Source: Treponema sp.
Lineage (GTDB): Bacteria > Spirochaetota > Spirochaetia > Treponematales > Breznakiellaceae
DNA: 11,731 nucleotides
Assembly (NCBI GenBank): GCA_031259035.1
Contig: JAIRLZ010000024.1
Span: forward strand, 1 to 11,731
Reading direction: 5' to 3'
The stretch's first letter is position 1; each line of letters starts with the position of its first letter. The translations under genes and the position numbers were made by a program. Below are positions 1-6,227 of this stretch, piece by piece. The notes under the pieces were generated by a model that had not been told where the DNA came from, did not search any database, and was given only the letters and a program-made list of their open reading frames with translations.

Positions 1-2
1 CG

Positions 3-146
3 GAACTGAGGCGGCGGAAGAACGGCTATAATCCGGTGGAATTGAACAGCCGGTTGAACGAGGCGGTGGAACGGCTCTTGAACATAAACCGGGAAAATGA
101 CAACGTGAAACAGACCTTCCGTGAGGGGGCGGCCGAAGCGGTCTGA
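3..146 (+). CDS. C-terminal end of an unrecognised protein (5' end outside window)
   Basis: An open frame enters from the left edge and ends at TGA 144-146, giving 47 residues that begin ELRRRKNGYNPVELNSRLNE. The segment is rich in Arg, Glu, Asn and Leu, with a probable amphipathic helix around NSRLNEAVERLLNINREN, and ends GAAEAV. I do not recognise the family. The composition and the mobile-element remains just downstream would suit the tail of a transposase or integrase, but no catalytic motif is visible in this fragment. Its reading frame is open throughout with no internal stop. Confidence 0.45.
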   Translation, partial: ELRRRKNGYNPVELNSRLNEAVERLLNINRENDNVKQTFREGAAEAV

Positions 147-248
147 TTTGGGCTAGGTTTTAGTTTTGAGGAACCGACCCCTTTTCGGCTGGATTAATTT
201 TGAGGCGCCACGCCCTCTTGACTCTCCTTTGTCATTTAGTTTATCATA

Positions 249-289
249 AAAGTCATTCCCAAAACCCGGTTGGTTTTGGGAATGACTTT
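249..289. repeat. Perfect 18-bp hairpin with 5-nt loop
   Basis: Arms 249-266 and 272-289 are exact inverted repeats around the loop CGGTT. This is long enough to be a strong RNA hairpin. On the plus strand it is followed by GGGAAAAA, with no T tract. On the minus strand it is followed by TTTTATG, so it could act weakly as a leftward terminator. It lies about 100 nt after the left-edge gene. The CCCAAAAC / GTTTTGGG core recurs in the hairpin at 485-521, so the two may be related repeats. Confidence 0.7.
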
Positions 290-324
290 GGGAAAAATGG
301 CGGAAAGCCCGTTTTTTCCCTCTA

Positions 325-471
325 AGGAACTGTTCATAAATGAACTTCCCCGCCCTAAAGGGCGGGGTATTAGGCCCCACTGCGAATAAAATGCACAGCA
401 TTTTGTTTTAATTGCTTATGCAATTAGGAAATAACATGACCGTTTGGTCATGTTATTTCTGAACAGTTCCT
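325..471. mobile_element. Putative 147-bp miniature element (MITE-like) built of five hairpins
   Basis: The ends are 12-bp perfect inverted repeats, AGGAACTGTTCA (325-336) and its complement (460-471). If the repeat is counted as 11 bp (326-336/460-470), both flanks read TAA (323-325 and 471-473), which would fit a 3-bp target duplication. Inside are five stems: 332-336/341-345, 348-355/360-367 (CCCCGCCC, loop TAAA), 388-394/398-404, 410-415/420-425, and 429-441/446-458 (13 bp, loop GTTT). All are perfect. No coding potential is visible. It could be a non-autonomous transposon mobilised in trans or a structured RNA. The GC stem also resembles the terminal hairpins of IS200/IS605-type elements, but no TnpA or TnpB is present. 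Confidence 0.6.
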
Positions 472-484
472 AAATCTAAGATTG

Positions 485-521
485 CTTTCCCAAAACTGTC
501 GCCATGCGCGTTTTGGGAAAG
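485..521. repeat. 12-bp hairpin upstream of the TM2 gene
   Basis: Arms 485-496 (CTTTCCCAAAAC) and 510-521 are exact inverted repeats around a 13-nt loop. A run of ten T (535-544) follows 13 nt later, which is too far for a standard terminator. The structure ends 24 nt before the Shine-Dalgarno of the TM2 gene, so it may lie in that gene's leader. The upstream ATG at 504 falls in the loop and is a poor start candidate. Confidence 0.6.
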
Positions 522-545
522 GCTCATAAAAGAATTTTTTTTTTC

Positions 546-553
546 GGAGAGGG
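546..553 (+). promoter_or_regulatory. Shine-Dalgarno that sets the TM2 start
   Basis: GGAGAGGG at 546-553 precedes ATG 558. The GGAG core ends 8 nt before the start codon. This supports ATG 558 over the longer in-frame ATG at 504, which has no ribosome site and would add 18 residues of non-conserved sequence. Confidence 0.75.
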
Positions 554-557
554 CTTT

Positions 558-1142
558 ATGTATAGCGTGGGTATCGCATACCTTTTATGGCTGATTTCAG
601 GCTGCGGCGCGTTGGGATTGCACCGTTTTTATTTGGGAAAGATACCCAGCGGACTCTTGTGGATGTTCACCGGCGGACTGTGTATGGTGGGATCCATTTA
701 CGATTTTTTTACATTGGGCGGGCAGGTGCGGAAGGCTAATATGGAACGGGCGCTGTTGGACGGCTATAGGAACGGCGCGTCTGTGGATGCGTATGAAGAG
801 GGGAGGCGTTTAGGCAGTCGTTTCGTAAATGACAGACGCCGTGAGGCGGCCTATGCCGGTGGATTTGTAGACGGCGTTTTTGGCGCGAAGTCTCCCCCCA
901 GAAATTCCATGCGGGTGGACAGCGTTGAACATGCCATTCTGAAGGCGGCGAAACAGAACCACGGCATTCTGTCTCCGGGTGATGTAGCTTTATCCGCAGG
1001 CATATCTTTGGATCGGGCTAAAAAAGAACTTGACGACATGGTTTCCAAGGGTTACGTCGAGATGCGGGTGAAAAAGACCGGCGGCATAGCCTACGTAATC
1101 CCTGACATGTTGGATATTGACGGCGGTTTCGAGGACCTGTAG
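558..1142 (+). CDS. TM2-domain membrane protein with C-terminal winged-helix-like domain
   Basis: The protein has 194 residues when started at ATG 558. Residues 1-55 form a TM2 domain: two hydrophobic segments (about 3-20 and 31-52) with the family motif GLHRFYLGK (20-28) between them and a closing Asp in IYDFF. Residues 60-115 are polar, with many Arg and Gly. Residues 120-183 look like a winged helix: helices in VEHAILKAAKQN and SPGDVALSAGISLDRAKKELDDMVSKG, then a wing-like YVEMRVKKTGGIAYVI. TM2 proteins are small inner-membrane proteins whose biochemical role is poorly known. Joining this domain to a DNA-binding-like fold would suggest a membrane-tethered regulator, but the second domain is inferred from pattern only. 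The gene faces rsmG across the 308-bp candidate origin. Confidence 0.8.
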   Translation: MYSVGIAYLLWLISGCGALGLHRFYLGKIPSGLLWMFTGGLCMVGSIYDFFTLGGQVRKANMERALLDGYRNGASVDAYEEGRRLGSRFVNDRRREAAYAGGFVDGVFGAKSPPRNSMRVDSVEHAILKAAKQNHGILSPGDVALSAGISLDRAKKELDDMVSKGYVEMRVKKTGGIAYVIPDMLDIDGGFEDL

Positions 1143-1181
1143 CTTTGTTGTGTGTGGAAATATGCTGTTTGCACAATAGTT

Positions 1182-1196
1182 CACATGTTATACACA
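1182..1196 (+). promoter_or_regulatory. DnaA box (left cluster) within 15-bp repeat
   Basis: CACATGTTATACACA contains an exact TTATNCACA box at 1188-1196. Two weaker copies upstream (1167-1175 and 1177-1185) share its orientation at 10- and 11-bp spacing. Confidence 0.6.
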
Positions 1197-1303
1197 GGTT
1201 GTTTCTTGACAACACACGCCCATTTGCGGCAGGTTGTGGACATCTTGCCCGGACATGCGTTGACATGCTTTTTTAACTTATTTCTATATAAGCAATTATT
1301 TGG

Positions 1304-1352
1304 CGCATAACCATTATAACTATATATATTATATGGTTATAATGGTTATGCG
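1304..1352. repeat. 49-bp palindrome, 17-bp perfect arms, AT-rich core
   Basis: Arms 1304-1320 and 1336-1352 are exact inverted repeats. Pairing continues through one G-T pair (1321/1335) and five further A-T pairs to a 3-nt loop (1327-1329), giving 23 paired positions in all. The core is only A and T on the plus strand apart from one G at 1335. T6 at 1365-1370 follows on the plus strand, so it might also end rightward transcription of the TM2 gene. It lies between the two DnaA-box clusters and would melt or extrude easily. Confidence 0.8.
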
Positions 1353-1383
1353 AATGCGCAGCTATTTTTTCCCCCTATGCATA

Positions 1384-1398
1384 CACATGTTATCCACA
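1384..1398 (+). promoter_or_regulatory. DnaA box (right cluster) within 15-bp repeat
   Basis: CACATGTTATCCACA contains the strong R1/R4-type box TTATCCACA at 1390-1398. It matches the left copy in 14 of 15 bases. A weaker GCATACACA (1379-1387) lies 11 bp upstream. Confidence 0.65.
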
Positions 1399-1430
1399 AG
1401 CGGGTGTCCCCGGCGGGCAGCTCCCGCTTG
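1397..1430 (-). terminator. GC-rich hairpin after rsmG (weak terminator candidate)
   Basis: CAAGCGGG (1397-1404) and CCCGCTTG (1423-1430) are inverted repeats with an 18-nt spacer, 21 nt after the rsmG stop on the minus strand. No T run follows, and the outer arm overlaps the right DnaA box by two bases, so the assignment as a terminator is tentative. Confidence 0.3.
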
Positions 1431-1450
1431 CAAAGCTGGCGCCGCTCAAC

Positions 1451-2194
1451 TCATGAAGCGGCCCCGCGCGGTATGACCACAATATGCCGCTCTTCTTCCA
1501 GAAACGGCGTAAATACGGGGATTGTCTCCCAACCTGCGGCGGCTTCGCCCTCAGCAGAAGGCGAGGTTTTGCACGACGCTTTCAGCAGGGTGAATTCTTT
1601 TTCAATCGCGTCTTTTCTGCCCTTATAGGCTGCCAAAACACCGTCCGGCGTGAGAAGGCGGAAGAGGCTCTTGAGCGTCCGCCTGTCAAGCGGTTTGAAA
1701 GCCCTGAATGTGACGATGTTGAACCGGTTTGGCGCGGCTTTTTCAATTTCTTTTTCCTCAACGGTTGCGTTTTGTACGCCAAGCGCCGCAAGCGTATTGT
1801 GCAAAAAGCCGGCGCGGCGCCCCATGCGTTCGATTAAGGTGAAATGACAGCGAGGCATGCTTATGGCAAGCGGAATGCCGGGCAATCCCGCGCCGGATCC
1901 CGCGTCCGCGATAGTGACCTCGGTTCCGGCGCGTAAAGACGCGGCGCGTAAAAACGCGAACCGGTTTATGACGCCGATCCCGCTCAACGAGTCGAGTATA
2001 TATTTGATGATGAGTTCTTTCCGGTCGTTGGTTCCAACCAATTTATACGCGGGATTGAACAGTTCTATCTCAGCGATGTACCGTTCTAATGTGTCAAGGA
2101 TGCGGTCAATATCTCCATCAAGAACGCAACCGGGAATTTCCACACCGTTTTCCCGCAACAAGAGCAAGCCTTCTTTCAGGAGTCCGCGCGTCAT
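1451..2194 (-). CDS. rsmG: 16S rRNA (guanine-527-N7)-methyltransferase RsmG (GidB)
   Basis: The 247-residue protein is a little longer than the usual 205-240. It transfers a methyl group from S-adenosylmethionine to N7 of a guanine in the 530 loop of 16S rRNA, in the cytoplasm. The SAM-binding loop is DAGSGAGLPGIPLAI (97-111), close to the family's D-x-GSGAG-x-PGIPLAI. ILDSL (66-70) and IERMGRRAGFL (121-131) are also family landmarks, and TFRAF (162-166) takes the place of the usual SRAF. ATG 2194 is chosen because GGAAG (2209-2205) lies 10 nt upstream. The gene starts 20 nt after the stop of the TPR gene and is probably cotranscribed with it. The C-terminal part carries a short Ser/Ala/Gly-rich insert (210-221). 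Family assignment is secure; the exact methylation site is from family knowledge. Confidence 0.95.
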   Translation of the reverse strand: MTRGLLKEGLLLLRENGVEIPGCVLDGDIDRILDTLERYIAEIELFNPAYKLVGTNDRKELIIKYILDSLSGIGVINRFAFLRAASLRAGTEVTIADAGSGAGLPGIPLAISMPRCHFTLIERMGRRAGFLHNTLAALGVQNATVEEKEIEKAAPNRFNIVTFRAFKPLDRRTLKSLFRLLTPDGVLAAYKGRKDAIEKEFTLLKASCKTSPSAEGEAAAGWETIPVFTPFLEEERHIVVIPRGAAS

Positions 2195-2213
2195 GGGTTC
2201 ATTTCTTCCGGCT

Positions 2214-3146
2214 TCAACAACGCCCGTTATTCAGAACGTTTTTAGCTATCGCGTCGTTTGGATCGATTTCTAAAACCGCGCGAAAAAATCCAGACGCTTG
2301 AGTTTCATCACCCATTTTGAGCGCAAGTACGCCGAGATTCGAAATGACCTTGACGTTTTCCGGTTCGGCGTGAAGCGCGGCTTCGAGTTCTTTGCGCGCT
2401 CCTTTCAGATCGCCCTTTTCCATAAGACAAATCGCAAGCTCGTTGCGGGTGTCGACGTTCGCGCCGCCCTTTTCCATTGCCGTACGGAATACGGACTCGG
2501 ACTCCTCATATCGGGACGCCTTTCGCAGTCCCCAGCCTAAAAGGAACCAAGCGTTCCATACATGGGGATTTTTTTCAAGGAAGGCGTGGATGGCGGACAA
2601 GCCCTCGTCAATGTCTCCGTCGTTTATATTGTGATATGCTTGGGTAAAAAGCGCGTCGGCGTCAAGCGTCGCCGGAATCACCGCCGGAATCACCGCAGCT
2701 TCCGGCGCGTTTCTTTGCCGCGCCGCCGCCTCTTTCTTTTTGAGGACGGCGTTTTTGTATGCAAGAAGTTCGGATGAATAGGGGAAAAGCCCTTTAAGGG
2801 CGTCGAGAGTCTCAATTGCCAAGCTGAAATCCCCGTTCTCAGCTTTCATCATTGCCGCATAGGTCAATTCATCAAGGATGTTGGGCCTGGCGGCGAGGAT
2901 GCAATAGCGGTAGTACGCCGCGTTTTGATGCTCCGGTTCTGCGGCAAGCAGTCGCAACATGCCGGCAAGCGCCATTTCTTCGGAAATATCAGCGGGCAGT
3001 TCCTCACCCGCCGGCAGTTCCACCGGCACCGGTATAGCTGGGTCTATTATAGCGCTGTACTCACGACGGGAAAAATGTGACAGCATATCGGAAGCTTGTA
3101 TGAATACGATGCGGCTTTCAGTTGGGCTTTCAGTTGTTCGCTGCAT
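2214..3146 (-). CDS. Tetratricopeptide-repeat (TPR) protein
   Basis: The 310-residue protein has no signal peptide or membrane segment. Residues 1-60 are variable and Pro/Glu-rich. Residues 62-135 form a helical region with one probable degenerate TPR (90-125). A Lys/Ala/Pro linker (136-160) contains a short repeat, AVIPAVIPAT. Residues 163-298 hold four consecutive TPR units of about 34 residues, recognisable from NAWFLLGWGLRKASRYEESE, NELAICLMEKGDLKGARKEL and NLGVLALKMGDETQASGFF. TPR arrays mediate protein-protein contacts; the partner cannot be named. The start ATG 3146 overlaps the 3' end of the pilZ gene by 17 nt and has no clear Shine-Dalgarno, which suggests coupled translation. A role linked to c-di-GMP signalling is possible from position only. 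Confidence 0.85.
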   Translation of the reverse strand: MQRTTESPTESRIVFIQASDMLSHFSRREYSAIIDPAIPVPVELPAGEELPADISEEMALAGMLRLLAAEPEHQNAAYYRYCILAARPNILDELTYAAMMKAENGDFSLAIETLDALKGLFPYSSELLAYKNAVLKKKEAAARQRNAPEAAVIPAVIPATLDADALFTQAYHNINDGDIDEGLSAIHAFLEKNPHVWNAWFLLGWGLRKASRYEESESVFRTAMEKGGANVDTRNELAICLMEKGDLKGARKELEAALHAEPENVKVISNLGVLALKMGDETQASGFFRAVLEIDPNDAIAKNVLNNGRC

Positions 3147-3957
3147 TTATTTCGGGCGCTATTTCAAAGCGTACTTGACTCAAATATTCGTTGATCCGTA
3201 TTTTATAACCTATGGGAATCAGACTTTCTTCAAATCGTATGGCAAGAGCGACCAGATCCTTTCTGCCTTCCACCAATTCCGACCGTACGAATTGTCCTTG
3301 TATCAAAAAACTTTCTCTCGGCTCGTCAAAATCAACACGTAAGGCGATGATCTTGTTCAGAAGGAATTTGGCGACGCCCATCATAATGATTTTTGCTCCG
3401 GAAAAAGAGAGATCCCTCAAAATGCAATGCCTGGGGACTTTTTCAATAAAGACGGTGCTCTCTTTTGCAAACACTTTCATCTTTCTCTGGCTCTCCGTAG
3501 TGATAATGATGCGCTCCTCTTTCCGTTTGGCGAAATTGAAGTTGGCGTCCAAGATCCTTCCCATGATTTCAATAAGATTATCCGGCGGTCTTTGGGTGAA
3601 TTGAAGGGTAAACAAAGCCACGTCTTCCGACTTGCCGTAGGGGGAAAACCCGCTCGAGCGCGCTGTCATAAAAAAAGCGACCGGATTTCCGCCGTCGGGG
3701 TTCTTAAAACACCATCTCAGGCTCACCGCGTTGTTCGCTTCTTCCAATTTTTTGAGAAGATCGCTTTTAACGCTCGCCACTATTTTTGCATGTTCAAAAG
3801 AAGCCGAATAGATGATACAAGGACAAACTTCACTCCCACATTTCAGGTACACTTCCTGCGTGATAAGACCGGCAATCTGAATGAGATCTTTTGTAAAAGT
3901 AACTTCAATGTTTTTGAACCTGTCGTAATAACTGGTGATTTTCTGACTCGTTATCAT
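3130..3957 (-). CDS. PilZ-domain c-di-GMP receptor protein
   Basis: The 275-residue cytoplasmic protein has an N-terminal half (1-135) resembling the PilZ-associated N-terminal domains of spirochete proteins, followed by a PilZ domain (about 143-265). The c-di-GMP-binding signature is complete: R-x-x-x-R as RKEER (145-149) and D-x-S-x-x-G as DLSFSG (182-187), with the expected gap of just over 30 residues. Proteins of this class change conformation on binding c-di-GMP and affect motility or surface behaviour; the specific output here is unknown. ATG 3957 follows directly after a sigma70-type promoter and has no ribosome-binding site, so a leaderless transcript is likely. The gene leads a three-gene leftward group with the TPR gene and rsmG. 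Confidence 0.85.
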   Translation of the reverse strand: MITSQKITSYYDRFKNIEVTFTKDLIQIAGLITQEVYLKCGSEVCPCIIYSASFEHAKIVASVKSDLLKKLEEANNAVSLRWCFKNPDGGNPVAFFMTARSSGFSPYGKSEDVALFTLQFTQRPPDNLIEIMGRILDANFNFAKRKEERIIITTESQRKMKVFAKESTVFIEKVPRHCILRDLSFSGAKIIMMGVAKFLLNKIIALRVDFDEPRESFLIQGQFVRSELVEGRKDLVALAIRFEESLIPIGYKIRINEYLSQVRFEIAPEINAANN

Positions 3958-3964
3958 TGAATAT

Positions 3965-3993
3965 AGTATAAAACGTTTTATGCCTCACGTCAA
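3965..3993 (-). promoter_or_regulatory. Sigma70-type promoter of pilZ-TPR-rsmG, probably leaderless
   Basis: On the minus strand TTGACG (3993-3988) matches the -35 consensus in 5 of 6 bases, and TATACT (3970-3965) is a good -10. The spacer is exactly 17 bp. A start of transcription about 7 nt after the -10 falls at 3958, one base before the ATG at 3957. No Shine-Dalgarno could then be present. Confidence 0.7.
3968..3981. promoter_or_regulatory. 14-bp perfect palindrome in the pilZ promoter spacer (operator candidate)
   Basis: ATAAAACGTTTTAT is self-complementary over all 14 bases and covers the 3' part of the -35/-10 spacer and the first bases of the -10 element. A dimeric regulator binding here would block RNA polymerase. 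The regulator is unknown. Confidence 0.5.
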
Positions 3994-4064
3994 GAAGGTT
4001 ATGCTGTATTTAGAGCTTTTCTAAAAATTAGCCCATAGCAATGGAGCGTGGCGGGGAAGTTTTT

Positions 4065-6227
4065 TTAGAGGGGCTTTTTCAAAATTTCAGTTTTTGGAAG
4101 ATATTCTTTGTGAAATGGTATCCGAACCTCGATCAGCGTTCCCTGACGCTCGGAAGATGTAATCATATATGTCGCGCTTAACTGGTGGGCGCGGTACTGC
4201 ATGGAACGCAGCCCAAGCCCCTCGCGCCGCCTTCTCTGAGCCGGTTGGGGCGGCTGTCCGGAGTTAAGGCGGGAATCGCCTTTGCCATTGTCTTTTATTG
4301 TAATGCTCAATTGCGTCTCATCGTTGACCAAGGCGACTTCAACAACGGAAGCGTTCGCGTGTTTCGTAACATTGGCGAGCGCTTCCTGGATGATGCGGTA
4401 CACATTGATGTCTTGGGCATAGTTAAGCGGCGAGACGGTTGGTCCCCGCCACGAATAGATGCATTCGCACCCCTCCTGCTTGTTGAAGCTATTGCAAAGC
4501 GCATCCAGCGCGTCGTTTAAGCCGAGTGAATCAAGCTCCACCGGAAAAGATTCGTGCGCGTAACGCCGTGTCCGCACAAGGGTTTCGTCTATCATTTCAG
4601 ACAGATCGGGCAGAAGGGTTTTGGGGCTCACGCCGCTGGCAAGCCCCCGGCACAGCATGGAAATGCCCGCGAGCCGCTGGCAGATGTCGTCGTGTAGGTC
4701 CATGCTGAATCGGAGGCGTTCCATTTCGCTGATACGCAGCACCTCGGCTTCTACAGCGATACGGCGTTTCGCCTCTTCCTCAAGTTTTTTGTTCGTCGCC
4801 ACAATATCCTGAGTACGAAGCGCCACTTCTTTTTCAAGCTGCCGCGTGTACTCCTTCTCGTATTCAAGGTTTTTAAGCCGCTTGACCGAATTTGCGATGA
4901 ACAACGCCGCGCTGCACATGAGTGGATGCATGGCGTCCGACGCTTCGTATACAATGAGTCCAAGATATTCGGCGCCTGACCGCAGATGATGGAGGTGCCA
5001 TGCATGAGGCGGTTCGTCATTGACGTCCGGAACGGTGGCATGAAAAAAATCGTACAATTTGACATTTTTCGCCTTTTCATAAAACGTATCAACATTGAGT
5101 GCGCGTTGATACAACAACAACCCGCTGTCCCCGGGATTAGGCATACATTCGGGATACAAAAAGAGATAAAACATAGAAACATTTACACTGGTCAAAAAAT
5201 ATTGCAGATTAGGAATGCTCTCGCTTATCGATTCCGCGGTGATGAGCCTTTGCCCCAAGTAGCTCACGTTCTGCATGTAATTTTCCAAATACATAAAATT
5301 GTTCCGCGCTTCGGAAAGCGATGTTCCGTATCGCGTGTCATCGACGTAACCGGCGCATCCGCAGGAATTGCGTATTTTCACTTCGGATTCTATGACGACC
5401 AGCGGCTTGACCTCTTTTTTTTCAATGACATTTTTGAGCATCCGCACCGCCTCCCGCCCCATTTCATGCAAGGGCTGACGCACTGTGGTAAGCGCCGCCG
5501 CGTCCATGCGGGCAAGCGAAATGTCATCAAAGCCGGTAACCGCGCACCGCCCCCATTTTTTCCCCGCTTCTCCATATTCGTTCTTTTTTTCATGGATCAC
5601 TTCCAGTACGCCGAGCGCCATATTGTCATTAGCCGCGATTATCGCATCGGGCGGCTCGTCCTTGTTGTTGTTTATATAGTCGCGTATGATGTCTCTTCCA
5701 GACGCCGTATGAAATCCGCCGTTTATGATGCGGTACGTCCCTCCATGCGCTTCAACTGAAGCCTTAAACACCGCTTCTCTGATGGCGTTGTCCATATGAG
5801 ACGCCGGTCCTCCTACGTACAAAAATTTTCGGCAGCCGTGAACCAGTATCAGATGATCCATCAGGCTTTTCATAGATTCCTCGTTTTTAACGACTATGGA
5901 GGGGTAATTGCGAGGCGAATCGGTTGAGGTGGAGGATAATTCTTCTCCTATGGACACCACCGGAATATCCTCCAAAAACCGGTGCAGCCGCGCGCGAGTT
6001 TCGGATGATTCTTGGAAGCCTCCATTCGCCATCAGCACCGAGGAAAGGATCAGTACGCCGTCCACGCCAATAAAATCAAGCGAAATGAAAAGGGAGTCGG
6101 TCTTTACACTTTCGCTTTGTATGCAAATGAGATCAATGCCCAGTTCTTCAGCCTGCATCCGCACTCCGCTATACACGGAACGTTGGTATTCTTCATCTAA
6201 ATTGTTAAGGAAAAGCCCTATTCGCAT
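4065..6227 (-). CDS. Soluble sensor histidine kinase with LacI-type ligand-binding domain
   Basis: The 720-residue protein has no signal peptide and no clear membrane segment. Residues 1-285 are a LacI/periplasmic-binding-protein-like ligand domain without the helix-turn-helix: LFLNNLDEEYQRSVYSGV (5-22), VDGVLILSS (55-63), FLYVGG (135-140), IIAANDNMALGVLE (196-209), VTGFDDISLARMDAAALTTV (230-249). An SCGCAGY segment (288-294) follows. Residues 300-450 are a linker domain of unknown type. A coiled coil (455-505) leads to a HisKA_3 dimerisation domain with phospho-acceptor His512 in LHDDICQRL. The ATP-binding domain follows: N-box around N619, DNGKG (646-650), GLGLRSM (670-676). Such NarL-class kinases normally phosphorylate a LuxR-type response regulator; none is in the window. 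The ligand may be a sugar, by family analogy only. The start overlaps folK by 10 bp, with AGGCGGGG upstream as ribosome site. Confidence 0.85.
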   Translation of the reverse strand: MRIGLFLNNLDEEYQRSVYSGVRMQAEELGIDLICIQSESVKTDSLFISLDFIGVDGVLILSSVLMANGGFQESSETRARLHRFLEDIPVVSIGEELSSTSTDSPRNYPSIVVKNEESMKSLMDHLILVHGCRKFLYVGGPASHMDNAIREAVFKASVEAHGGTYRIINGGFHTASGRDIIRDYINNNKDEPPDAIIAANDNMALGVLEVIHEKKNEYGEAGKKWGRCAVTGFDDISLARMDAAALTTVRQPLHEMGREAVRMLKNVIEKKEVKPLVVIESEVKIRNSCGCAGYVDDTRYGTSLSEARNNFMYLENYMQNVSYLGQRLITAESISESIPNLQYFLTSVNVSMFYLFLYPECMPNPGDSGLLLYQRALNVDTFYEKAKNVKLYDFFHATVPDVNDEPPHAWHLHHLRSGAEYLGLIVYEASDAMHPLMCSAALFIANSVKRLKNLEYEKEYTRQLEKEVALRTQDIVATNKKLEEEAKRRIAVEAEVLRISEMERLRFSMDLHDDICQRLAGISMLCRGLASGVSPKTLLPDLSEMIDETLVRTRRYAHESFPVELDSLGLNDALDALCNSFNKQEGCECIYSWRGPTVSPLNYAQDINVYRIIQEALANVTKHANASVVEVALVNDETQLSITIKDNGKGDSRLNSGQPPQPAQRRRREGLGLRSMQYRAHQLSATYMITSSERQGTLIEVRIPFHKEYLPKTEILKKPL

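Larger units (their letters stand above)
1143..1450. other. oriC: Candidate chromosomal replication origin (oriC-like region)
   Basis: This 308-bp gap between convergent genes holds two exact TTATNCACA DnaA boxes, at 1188-1196 (TTATACACA) and 1390-1398 (TTATCCACA). Each is preceded by CACATG, so the 15-mer CACATGTTATNCACA occurs twice as a direct repeat. Weaker same-strand boxes sit in helical phase: GTTTGCACA at 1167, TAGTTCACA at 1177, and GCATACACA at 1379, spaced 10-11 bp from the next box. Reverse-strand matches of 7/9 occur at 1153 and 1235. An AT-rich stretch (1270-1350) lies between the two clusters and includes a 49-bp palindrome. The neighbour is rsmG, a gene often near oriC in bacteria. 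Against it, flanking genes point into the region and no dnaA or dnaN is visible. Confidence 0.5.

Noticed and set aside
153..401. Minus-strand 82-codon open frame
   Set aside because: It runs across the 18-bp hairpin and half of the miniature element, has no family resemblance, and its composition follows the repeats. It is a chance frame.
504..557. Upstream ATG 504 as start of the TM2 gene
   Set aside because: It lies in a hairpin loop without a ribosome site and the added residues are not TM2-like; ATG 558 has GGAGAGGG at good spacing.
1304..1352. dif recombination site
   Set aside because: Only the XerC-like half (CGCATAA) is seen, with no XerD half at 6-bp spacing.
4009..4025. Terminator after the sensor kinase
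   Set aside because: TTTAGA-N5-TCTAAA forms only a 6-bp AT-rich stem and no T run follows on the minus strand.
4986..5759. 257-codon plus-strand frame inside the sensor kinase gene
   Set aside because: It is antisense to a clearly coding region, lacks any recognisable domain and has no ribosome site. The same applies to the 306-codon minus frame at 8334-9254 inside prs.
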